Position numbers and translations under genes: made by a program
Shown: positions 1 through 6,856 of the stretch, piece after piece
Layout of the letters: the number at the start of each line of letters is the position of its first letter
Position numbering within the stretch: position 1 is the stretch's first letter
Origin: Gammaproteobacteria bacterium
GTDB taxonomy: Bacteria > Pseudomonadota > Gammaproteobacteria > Chromatiales > Chromatiaceae
Direction: 5' to 3'
NCBI GenBank assembly: GCA_024644505.1
Contig: JAHEHQ010000090.1
Coordinates: 1-8,843, forward strand
DNA: 8,843 bases
The notes under the pieces: model-generated
Databases searched by the model: none
Told to the model about the DNA's origin: nothing
What the model saw: only the letters and a program-made list of their open reading frames with translations

Positions 1-149
1 TTAAATCACACGGGAAGTCTTATGTGCGTCATCTCTATCCCGGCACCCGCCACGGTTTTCACAACAATTCAACGCCGAGGTACAACGAAACCGCAGCGCA
101 GTTGGCCTGGGAACGCACCGTGAATTTTTTCCGTGATCATCTAACTTAG
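1..149 (+). CDS. Dienelactone hydrolase family protein, C-terminal fragment
   Basis: Only the last 48 complete codons are in the window, in the frame beginning at base 3 and ending in TAG at 147-149. The translation includes YPGTRHGFHN and then AAQLAWERTVNFFRDHL. This is the characteristic end of the dienelactone hydrolase / carboxymethylenebutenolidase family (COG0412), alpha/beta hydrolases with a Cys/Ser-His-Asp triad. The His of the HGF motif (codon 51-53) is the expected catalytic histidine. Known family members cleave lactone or ester bonds in the cytoplasm, but many relatives have unknown substrates, so no reaction is assigned. The nucleophile and acid lie outside the window. The gene converges on the YyaL-family gene, with a repeat-filled gap of about 296 bases between them. 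The family call is fairly secure despite the short fragment. Confidence 0.82.
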   Translation, partial: KSHGKSYVRHLYPGTRHGFHNNSTPRYNETAAQLAWERTVNFFRDHLT

Positions 150-168
150 GCTATCGAGAGAATAGGAA

Positions 169-342
169 AAAGGGGGTGGGCGGTTTGCTCCTCCTACCCC
201 AACATAATGGTAACCGTTCAGATCGCTGCGTCCGGTCCATGCTGTAGGGCCGAATTCATTCGGCCAAGTGCGAATAAATTCGCACCTACAAAGCACAGAC
301 CCCATATCTTGTACCAGGAGGAGCAAACCGCCCACCCCCTTT
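169..342. repeat. Perfect 27-bp inverted repeat enclosing a REP doublet
   Basis: Bases 169-195 are the exact reverse complement of 316-342 (27/27). The arms carry the core GGGTGGGCGGTTTGCTCC. The 120 bases between them contain the short REP doublet at 243-290. Outside the arms the symmetry continues in broken form: an ATCGAGA block occurs at 153-159 and, inverted, at 342-348, separated from the left arm by about nine extra bases. A transcript through it could form a very stable stem topped by a branched loop. It could be a MITE-like unit carrying the doublet, or an inverted duplication around it. No open reading frame here looks real. Confidence 0.75.
243..290. repeat. REP doublet (REPIN-like), copy 1
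   Basis: The 48-base unit runs from TGTAGG to CCTACA. It contains two hairpins: GGCCGAATTCATTCGGCC (248-265) and GTGCGAATAAATTCGCAC (268-285). The two REP units are therefore inverted relative to each other with a 2-base spacer, which is the organisation of REPINs. REP sequences of this kind with a CGAAT..ATTCG core are known in pseudomonads and are attributed to RAYT (Y1-type) transposases encoded elsewhere. No RAYT gene is in this window. The stem bases outside the core differ between the hairpins while pairing is kept. Confidence 0.72.
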
Positions 343-376
343 CTCGATTAAAACTTTTTCCATCTCGCAGCAGAAC

Positions 377-450
377 TGTAGGGTCGAATTCATTCGATCG
401 GTGGTTGATCGGAATCTACCGGTTGTTGGCCGAATGAATTCGGCCCTACG
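377..450. repeat. REP doublet (REPIN-like), copy 2, overlapping the 3' end of the next gene
   Basis: The left unit is TGTAGG followed by GGTCGAATTCATTCGATC (382-399, one G-T pair). The right unit is GGCCGAATGAATTCGGCC (428-445) followed by CTACG. The two inverted REP units are separated by 28 bases, far more than the 2 bases in copy 1. The terminal CTA at 446-448 is, read on the minus strand, the TAG stop of the YyaL-family gene, so the element and the coding region abut exactly. Such hairpins at the meeting point of two convergent genes could stabilise mRNA 3' ends or assist termination; that role is inferred. Confidence 0.7.
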
Positions 451-2515
451 GGGACTCGGTCTCCGACAGCCTTCTGTCGAAGTCGGCGAAGGATTCCTCG
501 GGCAGTTCGCACCGGGTCCCCCGGCAGATGTAGGCGCGGGTTGATCCTGCCGCTTCACGCGCCTCCAGCAACCCCGGCAGATCGGTTTCCCCGGCCGGAA
601 TGGCCAGAACCAGCCGCCTGGGGGCGTAGCTGCGGGTGGCGCGTTCCTTCCAGAGGGTGAGTTCGGGATCGACGCCCCGGATGACGATGACTTCGGTGGG
701 ATGGATCTGTTCCTCCAGGGCCTGCAGCAGGGTGCAGTGAGCCTGGGGTACCTGCTGCAGGTGGTTCCAGGCCGTTTTCAGTGCGGCCTCGGCGGCATCC
801 AGGTAACGGTGATCACCCAGCAGGTGGCCGAGGCGCGCCAGGGCGTAGGCGGCGACGCCGTTTCCCGAGGGGGTGGAGTCGTCGCCGAAGGGCTTGGGGC
901 GATGGATCAGCTGTTCGTGGTCGTCCGCGGTAAAGAAAAATCCGCCCAGCTCCCGGTCCAGGAAGTGCTCCAGCAGCACCTCCGCCAGCTGTATCGCCAG
1001 ATCCAGGTCCTCCCGGCACCAGCGCGTCTGAAGCGTCTCCAGCAGGGCCTCCATGAGATAGGCATAGTCGTCCAGGTAGGCGGCAAGCCGTGAGTCTCCG
1101 TCCTTGTGGGTGGCGAGGAGGCGCCCGTCCCGCCAGAGCCGTGTTCTGATGAATGTCAGCGCCCGTTCCGCGGAACGGGTGAAATCCTCCCGGGCCAGGA
1201 TGCGCCCGGCCCGGGCCATGCCGCCGATCATCAGGGCGTTCCAGGAGGTGAGTATCTTTTCATCCCGACCCGGTCTCACCCGTTCCTCACGCGCCTGGAA
1301 CAGTTTTCTGCGCCCGGAGTCCAGCAGCGCCCTTGACTGCTCCGCGCTGCTGTCGAAGGCCTCGTTCAGCTCGGCGACGGGAACGAAACTGTGCAGGTGC
1401 CAGCGGCCTTCGAAATTCGGCTCCCGGTCGAGTCCGTAACGGCGGGCCAGGTGCCGGTATTCGTCCGGGGTCAGCAGTGCCTCCGCCTGCTCCCGGGTCC
1501 AGATGTAGAAGAGGCCCTCCCCGCCTTCGCTGTCGGCGTCCAGGCTGGAGTAGTAGCCGCCTTCCGGAGACTGCATCTCGCGTATCACCCAGGTGGCGGT
1601 CTTTTCCGCGGTTTCCCGGTACAAAGGGTTTCCCGTGGCCTGCCAGAGATCGCTGTAGAGCCGCAGCAACGGGCCATTGTCGTAGAGCATCTTCTCGAAG
1701 TGGGGGATCATCCAGAGGTCGTCCACCGAGTAGCGGCAGAATCCGCCCCCGAGCTGGTCGTTGATGCCTCCTAGCGCCATGCGGGTCAGGGTATGCTCAA
1801 CCAGGTAGAGCGCACGGGGATCCGCCGTGCCACCGATGGCGCCGGCAGCCCAGTGGCGCAACAACCGCTCCAGGCTGGCGGGGTGGGGGAATTTGGGTGC
1901 GCGCCCGAATCCGCCATGGGTTTCGTCGAAGCTTTGATTCAGCTGCTGCCTCGCGGTTGCCAGGGGGGCCGCGTTCAGGATGACTCCCTGGCCGTCACTA
2001 TCGGGATTGAGCTGGGAGAGCGCCTCCTTCAGGGCCTGGTTCTGCTCCATGATCTGCGGTCCCTGCTCTTCGTAGGCGGCGGCGATGTTGTTCAGCAGGT
2101 CCTTGAAAGCCGGAAGGCCGTGGCGGGGCTTGTTGGGGAAATAGGTGCCGGCAAAGAAGGGGGTCTGATCGTCGGGTGTCAGGAACACCGTCAGGGGCCA
2201 GCCCCCGGGACGCTGGGACAGCAGCTGGTGGGCCGTCTGGTAGATCTTGTCCAGGTCCGGCCGCTCTTCCCGGTCCACCTTGATGTTGACAAACAGATCG
2301 TTCATGAGCGCCGCGGTCTGTTCGTCCTCGAAGGATTCATGGGCCATCACGTGGCACCAGTGGCAGGCGGAGTAGCCGATGGAGAGCAGGATGGGCTTGC
2401 CCTGCTCTCGGGCCAGAGCCAGGGCCTCTCCATCCCACTCACGCCAGTTTACCGGGTTGTCGGCATGTTGTTGCAGGTAGGGGCTGGTGGCACGGGCGAG
2501 GTTGTTCTTTGACAT
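446..2515 (-). CDS. Thioredoxin domain-containing protein, DUF255/YyaL family (COG1331)
   Basis: The protein has 689 residues from ATG at 2513-2515, usual for the family (roughly 650-750). The N-terminal part (about residues 5-165) is the thioredoxin-like DUF255 domain, with SPYLQQHADNPVNW at 11-24 and the redox-type motif CHWCH at 51-55. RPGGWPLTVFLTPD and FFAGTYFP follow. The remaining ~500 residues resemble the (alpha/alpha)6-barrel region of the family, including GGGFCRYSVDDLWMIPHFEK and a late GDDSTPSGNGVAAY block. The family is widespread (bacterial YyaL, human SPATA20) but its biochemical role is unsettled, so no reaction is assigned. The frame stays open upstream to ATG at 2614, but the shorter start matches where homologues begin. 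It has no clear Shine-Dalgarno sequence (a C-rich run precedes it). The gene is divergent from aroQ, and its stop lies in a REP element. Confidence 0.88.
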   Translation of the reverse strand: MSKNNLARATSPYLQQHADNPVNWREWDGEALALAREQGKPILLSIGYSACHWCHVMAHESFEDEQTAALMNDLFVNIKVDREERPDLDKIYQTAHQLLSQRPGGWPLTVFLTPDDQTPFFAGTYFPNKPRHGLPAFKDLLNNIAAAYEEQGPQIMEQNQALKEALSQLNPDSDGQGVILNAAPLATARQQLNQSFDETHGGFGRAPKFPHPASLERLLRHWAAGAIGGTADPRALYLVEHTLTRMALGGINDQLGGGFCRYSVDDLWMIPHFEKMLYDNGPLLRLYSDLWQATGNPLYRETAEKTATWVIREMQSPEGGYYSSLDADSEGGEGLFYIWTREQAEALLTPDEYRHLARRYGLDREPNFEGRWHLHSFVPVAELNEAFDSSAEQSRALLDSGRRKLFQAREERVRPGRDEKILTSWNALMIGGMARAGRILAREDFTRSAERALTFIRTRLWRDGRLLATHKDGDSRLAAYLDDYAYLMEALLETLQTRWCREDLDLAIQLAEVLLEHFLDRELGGFFFTADDHEQLIHRPKPFGDDSTPSGNGVAAYALARLGHLLGDHRYLDAAEAALKTAWNHLQQVPQAHCTLLQALEEQIHPTEVIVIRGVDPELTLWKERATRSYAPRRLVLAIPAGETDLPGLLEAREAAGSTRAYICRGTRCELPEESFADFDRRLSETESP

Positions 2516-2705
2516 AGGGGGGGCATCCGGGCAAGTATTCAAGAGGGCACTGTAGCAGGGCGCCGGGACTGAAAAAACATGGCCGGGGTGAGGCATTTCC
2601 CTTCCATCTCTCAAACTCGGGTGGTCTGGGAGGCGGCGTTGTCATATATTCCCCGGAGAGATGCCTGTTTCAGGATTCAACAATCAATAGATAGAAGGGG
2701 AGATC
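2516..2705. other. Divergent intergenic region between the YyaL-family gene and aroQ
   Basis: These 190 bases separate two divergent start codons and must hold both promoters unless the upper part of the YyaL frame is coding. A TATATT (2645-2650) could be a -10 box for aroQ, with only a weak -35 match (TGGTCT, 2622-2627). The aroQ ribosome binding site AAGGGGAG (2696-2703) is clear. I see no convincing operator, riboswitch or terminator. Confidence 0.3.
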
Positions 2706-3146
2706 ATGTCCAAATCAATACTGGTGCTCAACGGGCCCAACCTGAATCTCCTGGGCACCCGCCAACCTGATATCTACGGCAGCAAGACGCTGGTCGATCT
2801 ACAGGCGGAATGCGTGGAGAAAGGCGAGGCGCTGGGATACCGCGTCGACTTTCGTCAGAGCAACAGCGAGGGCACGCTCGTCGACTGGATTCACGAGGCG
2901 AGGAACCGGTATGCGGGCGTCGTTCTGAACGCCGGTGCCTACACCCATACCTCCATTGCGCTGATGGATGCCATCGCGAGTGTCGGTGTGCCGGTGATCG
3001 AGGTGCATATCTCCAATATCCATCAGCGCGAGGATTTTCGCCATGTCTCCTACGTATCCAAAGCGGCTATGGGCATGATCTGCGGATTCGGATTTTACGG
3101 CTATTCCATGGCGCTGGATGCCCTGGTCAATCATCTGCGCCACTAG
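2706..3146 (+). CDS. aroQ: Type II 3-dehydroquinate dehydratase
   Basis: A cytoplasmic shikimate-pathway enzyme that dehydrates 3-dehydroquinate to 3-dehydroshikimate, normally as a dodecamer. The 146 residues match the family length. Visible signature elements are LNGPNLNLLGTRQPDIYG (8-25), with loop Arg19 and catalytic Tyr24; QSNSEGTLVDWIHEA (51-65); NAGAYTHTS (75-83), with substrate-binding Asn75 and His81; EVHISNIH (99-106), with catalytic His101; and REDFRH, with Arg112. Roles are assigned by correspondence with characterised type II enzymes. The start is supported by AAGGGGAG three bases before ATG. No accB/accC follows, although these commonly sit downstream of aroQ in gammaproteobacteria. 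Instead a palindromic element begins at the stop codon: TAG at 3144-3146 is the first three bases of its terminal repeat. Confidence 0.97.
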   Translation: MSKSILVLNGPNLNLLGTRQPDIYGSKTLVDLQAECVEKGEALGYRVDFRQSNSEGTLVDWIHEARNRYAGVVLNAGAYTHTSIALMDAIASVGVPVIEVHISNIHQREDFRHVSYVSKAAMGMICGFGFYGYSMALDALVNHLRH

Positions 3147-3411
3147 TACTCCGTCAATATGATAGTGCCGGGTTCAGTGAGTTTGTCAGCGTTCATGGCA
3201 AGGCGCAACTCGCCGGCAATGGCCGCTTCCCTTGCCAAGAGTTGCAACGCAGTCCATGGGCGCTGACAAGCTCACCCGCAGGGCGTCTCCGTGGCGTCCC
3301 GCAGCCGCGTTGCAGTGCTTGGAAAGGGCATGCCATTCCCTGCGCACTGCGCCTTGCTGCGAAACGCCACGGAGATGCTGCACCCGGCAATATCATGTTG
3401 ACGGAGTACTA
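3144..3411. mobile_element. MITE-like nested palindromic element with TA ends
   Basis: The 268-base element has terminal inverted repeats 3144-3177 and 3378-3411 that match at 31 of 34 positions (outer sequence TAGTACTCCGTCAA). The symmetry does not stop there: from both ends to about 80 bases in, the halves align inverted without gaps, sharing for example GCAAGGCGCA and AATGG. After a 2-base shift TGCAACGC (3243-3250) also pairs with 3307-3314. Each half is itself a hairpin: TTGTCAGCGTTCATGG (3183-3198) against 3254-3269, and GCGTCTCCGTGGCGT (3283-3297) against 3364-3378. TA at each end fits insertion with a TA target duplication, as for IS630/Tc1-mariner-type elements. No transposase is encoded. 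The reading frames crossing it look like artefacts of GC-rich symmetry. Confidence 0.72.
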
Positions 3412-3430
3412 TCGGCGCCTGACTGTCTTT

Positions 3431-3757
3431 CTACTTTTCGACGCACCCCATACAACGTGTACTCGTCGGATCGGCGGAGAGCCTGCGAATGTCTATCTCT
3501 TCACCGCATACGTAGCAGTAGCCATACTCATTGGAATCAATTCGACCCAAGGCACCTTCGATCTTCCGGAGTTGATGCTGACGGCGCCTCGAGGTTTCCT
3601 GCGCCATCTGATGCGCCTGCATGGCATCCATGCGGGAGAGTCTGCCCACCCTGGTTTGATCCAGCTCGATGGAATCCCCGGATTCCCTATAGGTCTTCTC
3701 CGATTCCAGGAGCTCGGTTTTCAGGTCCAGCAATCTTTGTTTGAACTGCTCAATCAT
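3431..3757 (-). CDS. DksA/TraR-family zinc-finger protein
   Basis: The protein has 108 residues, between TraR (about 73) and E. coli DksA (151). Residues 1-75 are predicted helical and charged, forming a coiled-coil hairpin whose tip segment is LDQTRVGRLSRMDAMQ (32-47), with acidic residues Asp33 and Asp44. Residues 81-105 form a four-cysteine zinc finger: CYVC (81-84) and CMGC (102-105). Family members bind the secondary channel of RNA polymerase and alter initiation, in the case of DksA together with ppGpp. Here the exact role is inferred. The ATG overlaps the end of the RND permease gene by 8 bases (3750-3757), with GAAGAG just upstream inside that gene, so translation is probably coupled to the pump. 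It ends 20 bases from the palindromic element, in a convergent junction with aroQ. Not called dksA itself, because of its short length and operon setting. Confidence 0.88.
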   Translation of the reverse strand: MIEQFKQRLLDLKTELLESEKTYRESGDSIELDQTRVGRLSRMDAMQAHQMAQETSRRRQHQLRKIEGALGRIDSNEYGYCYVCGEEIDIRRLSADPTSTRCMGCVEK

Positions 3758-6700
3758 GGCTCTTCGGGTTCCTTCTTTCGGTCGCCCACTTCGACCCCAT
3801 GAAAATCCGGTACAAAAGCGGGATCACGAACAGCGTCAACAAGGTCGATACCATCAGGCCCCAGACGATAGCCGTTGCCACCGGACTCCACATCAGGGAG
3901 CGTCCACCCAGTCCGGTTGCCAGTGAGAACAGCCCGGCGATGGTGGTCAGCGAAGTGATGAGGATGGGTATCACCCGGCGGCGGGCAGCGTACAGGGTGG
4001 CATGGAGCACACTCATGCCGCTTTTCAGCCTTGCGTTGGCCGCGCTGATGAGCACGATGGCGGCATTCACGGCAATGCCCGCCAGGGCCACCACCCCGTA
4101 CATGGTAAACAGGCTCAGCGGGTTGCCGGTGATCAGCAGGCCGGCGATAACACCGGTGAATGCCATGGGCACGGTGGTCAGGATCATCAGGGGCTGGAAA
4201 TAACTGCCGAACTGGGTGCCGAGGATCATGTACATCAGGCCGACACCGAACAGGAACAGCACGGCGATGGCGTCTATGCTCTCCTGGATGTCATCCAGTT
4301 CCCCGGAAAAATCCAGGTCGATCTCCGGATAGCGATCGCGGATCTTTTCCCAGGCCTCGAGGATGCGTTTGTTGGCGGTAACGGTGTTGGTCCGGGTCTT
4401 GTCCAGGTCAGCCTCCACCGTTATTGTTCGGCGGAAGTCATAGTGCCTGATGTTCCCCAGGCTGGGTTGAATACTGGTATGGATCAGTTCCTTCAGCGGG
4501 ACGCGTCCGCCATCCCCCAGGGGGAGTGTGTAGTTGCCGGGCTCGTCGATGCCGTCGAGTACGCGGGGCTTGGCCTGCACCCGTACCTCCAGTTCCTCGC
4601 CGCGGTCCTGCATCTCGGCGACGATCTCGCCATCGATGAGCAGTTGCAGGGTGCGGGTGACGTCTGCCGGGCTGATGCCCGCACGCAGGGCGGCATCCTG
4701 GTTGACTCTGGCCACCAGTTCCATCTGGCCGCGGCTGTCATCGTCGGTGATGTCCCGCACGGCGGGGTCGCTGGCCATGATCGACTTGAGGTCCCCCACC
4801 GCTCTGCGAATCCTGTCGAGCTCCTCACCCCGTACCTTGATGATGATCGGCTTGGATGTCGGCGGGCCGCCTGCCAGGCGGAGAAACGTGATCTTGGTCG
4901 GTCCCGGGGTCGAGACGACCGCTTCACGCATGGACTCGATCATCTCGTCCACACCCCGCAGCCCGCCGGCCTTCGGGTTCAGGGCCACCATCACCTGACC
5001 GTAATGATCGCCGAAAAAGGGTGTGATCTCGGTGAACATCTGGCCGGAGTAACTGAGTATGTTGCGCACCTCGCCTGGTTTTACCCGCTCCCGTACCTTC
5101 TGCTCCACTTCCCGCACCTTTGACAGCGTGACGCTAAGGGGGGTGCCCGCCGGCATCTCCAGGCTCACGTAAAACAGGCGGACCGGATCCGCAGCGAAGA
5201 AATCCAGCTTGACCATGCCCCCCAGCGTGGCGGCGAGGGTGGCCCCAAACAACATTACCATGACGAACATGATCAGGCGGGGCCAGCGCAAGGCACGTAT
5301 CAGGAGGCGGGTGTACTTGACTCTTATCCAGTGCAGGGCTCCGACCCTTATCCTGTGGATGCGGGAGGGTTTCCGGAAATTGACCTTCGCCGCGAGCAGG
5401 TGTGCGGGGAGCATCCAGTAGGCCTCGACCAGGCTGATGGCGAGGGCGATGGTCACCACCAGGGGGATGATCAGCATGAACTTGCCGAGGATGCCGGGCA
5501 GCAGCATCAGGGGCAGGAAGGCAGCCATGGTGGTGAGTACCGCCGTGGTGACCGGTGCGACCACCTCTTTCAGGGAGTTCATGATCGCGGGCAGGATGGC
5601 GATCCCCCGCTGAAGGCGGTAATAGATCGACTCCACGACCACCACCGCATCGTCTACCAGCATGCCCAGACTGATGACCACGCCGAGCAGAACACTCACG
5701 TTGAGGGTCTGGCCAAGGCTGCTCAGGGCCCAGAAGGTGCCTGCAAGGATGAACGGGATGCCGAGGGTGGTGAGTATGGCTATGCGGCTGCCGAGAAACA
5801 GCCAGGTGACCAGCAGCACCATCGACAGACCCAACAGCGCGTTTCGCTGCATGATATTCAGTGCGCTGCGGGTGATCAGGGTCTGATCGTCGATCAGCAG
5901 GACCTCGACGCCGGTCTGTTCCTTGAAACGGTTTCGTTCCGCCACAAAATTCGCGATGCGCTCAACCAGTTCCAAAGTGTTGGCGCTCTCCTTTTTCATG
6001 ATCGTCATCATGACCGCGGGCCTTCCTTCGTACCGCACCGCCTGCCCGGCCTCTTCCCTGGCCCGAACCACCTCGGCCAGATCGCCCAGGGGAATCTCGC
6101 CGGAGAGCCCCACCACTGGCAGCCGGGAGAGGTAAGTCGGGTCGCTGTCCCGGCCCACTATCCTCACCAGCCAGCTCTGGTCGTTCACCCGGGCGTTTCC
6201 TGCCGCCAGATCCCGGAAGTTCTGGGCGACGGTATCCGCCAGTTGGCCTGGGGTGACGCCTGCCGCTTCGAGCTGATCGGGAAGAAAGTTGATCTGCAGC
6301 TCCGGGTCGTGCAGTCCCGCACTCCGGATGCGGTCCACGCCATTGATGCGCTCCAGGGCCTTTTTCACAGTTTCGGCCTGATGGCGCAGGTTCTCGTCTT
6401 CGGCCTGCCCCACGACCGCCAGCGTGGCGCTGGGGAAGGCGTTGGCGCTGGTTATTTCGGAGACGAACGGGGTGGTGGCATCGTCCGGCAGTTCATCTTC
6501 CGCATCCTGCACCTCCCGCCTGAGGTCGGCCACGCGCTTGTCGAAAATCCTGGGCTTGATGTCCTCGAAACGCACCAGAATATTGGAGATGCTTTCCCGG
6601 CTGATGCTGGAGACGAACTTTATGTCCCCGACTTTGCGGATCTTTTTTTCGATCACCTCCGTGATCCTTTTTTCAATGTCCTCCGCCGCAGCGCCGGGCA

Positions 6701-6845
6701 GCACCGTGGTGATATCGATCCAGTTGAAATTGATGCTGGGGTCCTGCTCCCGGGGCATCAGCATGTAGGAGAGCACCCCCATCGCCAGCACCAGGACGAA
6801 GGTCAGGTTTGCCAGGACATGATTTTGGAACAGTTTTTCCAGCAT
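3750..6845 (-). CDS. Efflux RND transporter permease subunit (AcrB/HAE-1-like)
   Basis: An inner-membrane, proton-driven efflux permease of 1031 residues, the usual RND size. It starts with a transmembrane helix (about 8-30), followed by LMPREQDPSINFNWIDI, typical of this subgroup. A large periplasmic loop follows to about 325, then helices 2-6 with VVISLGMLVDDAVVVVES (389-406). There Asp398 and Asp399 correspond to the proton-relay pair Asp407/408 of AcrB. A second helix, large loop and helix block complete the duplicated architecture. In the predicted tenth helix GIAVNAAIVLI replaces AcrB's GLSAKNAIL, so the relay lysine is missing. Substrates cannot be read from the sequence. The ATG at 6843-6845 lies 11 bases after the adaptor stop, without a strong ribosome binding site, which suggests co-translation. 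No outer-membrane factor gene is present in the window. Confidence 0.93.
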   Translation of the reverse strand: MLEKLFQNHVLANLTFVLVLAMGVLSYMLMPREQDPSINFNWIDITTVLPGAAAEDIEKRITEVIEKKIRKVGDIKFVSSISRESISNILVRFEDIKPRIFDKRVADLRREVQDAEDELPDDATTPFVSEITSANAFPSATLAVVGQAEDENLRHQAETVKKALERINGVDRIRSAGLHDPELQINFLPDQLEAAGVTPGQLADTVAQNFRDLAAGNARVNDQSWLVRIVGRDSDPTYLSRLPVVGLSGEIPLGDLAEVVRAREEAGQAVRYEGRPAVMMTIMKKESANTLELVERIANFVAERNRFKEQTGVEVLLIDDQTLITRSALNIMQRNALLGLSMVLLVTWLFLGSRIAILTTLGIPFILAGTFWALSSLGQTLNVSVLLGVVISLGMLVDDAVVVVESIYYRLQRGIAILPAIMNSLKEVVAPVTTAVLTTMAAFLPLMLLPGILGKFMLIIPLVVTIALAISLVEAYWMLPAHLLAAKVNFRKPSRIHRIRVGALHWIRVKYTRLLIRALRWPRLIMFVMVMLFGATLAATLGGMVKLDFFAADPVRLFYVSLEMPAGTPLSVTLSKVREVEQKVRERVKPGEVRNILSYSGQMFTEITPFFGDHYGQVMVALNPKAGGLRGVDEMIESMREAVVSTPGPTKITFLRLAGGPPTSKPIIIKVRGEELDRIRRAVGDLKSIMASDPAVRDITDDDSRGQMELVARVNQDAALRAGISPADVTRTLQLLIDGEIVAEMQDRGEELEVRVQAKPRVLDGIDEPGNYTLPLGDGGRVPLKELIHTSIQPSLGNIRHYDFRRTITVEADLDKTRTNTVTANKRILEAWEKIRDRYPEIDLDFSGELDDIQESIDAIAVLFLFGVGLMYMILGTQFGSYFQPLMILTTVPMAFTGVIAGLLITGNPLSLFTMYGVVALAGIAVNAAIVLISAANARLKSGMSVLHATLYAARRRVIPILITSLTTIAGLFSLATGLGGRSLMWSPVATAIVWGLMVSTLLTLFVIPLLYRIFMGSKWATERRNPKSHD

Positions 6846-6856
6846 CTGGATCGGGG

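Noticed and set aside
150..450. CRISPR array
   Set aside because: The repeats are palindromic, inverted and irregularly spaced; there are no direct repeats with uniform spacers and no cas genes.
141..558. Short open frames on both strands in the repeat region
   Set aside because: They translate the REP hairpins and the 27-bp inverted repeat, with no protein-like features.
2516..2614. Upstream extension of the YyaL-family frame by 33 codons
   Set aside because: The extension does not resemble the family N-terminus, which begins close to the ATG at 2515. An alternative start at 2596 has a better purine-rich sequence, so a small doubt remains.
3147..3430. Small RNA or protein gene in the palindromic element
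   Set aside because: The structure is explained by inverted symmetry with TA-flanked terminal repeats. There is no ribosome binding site, promoter or T-tract terminator to support a gene.
2810..3802. 330-codon + strand open frame running through aroQ, the palindrome, the dksA-like gene and the end of the permease gene
   Set aside because: It overlaps real genes in other frames and crosses the palindromic element; no domain is recognisable.
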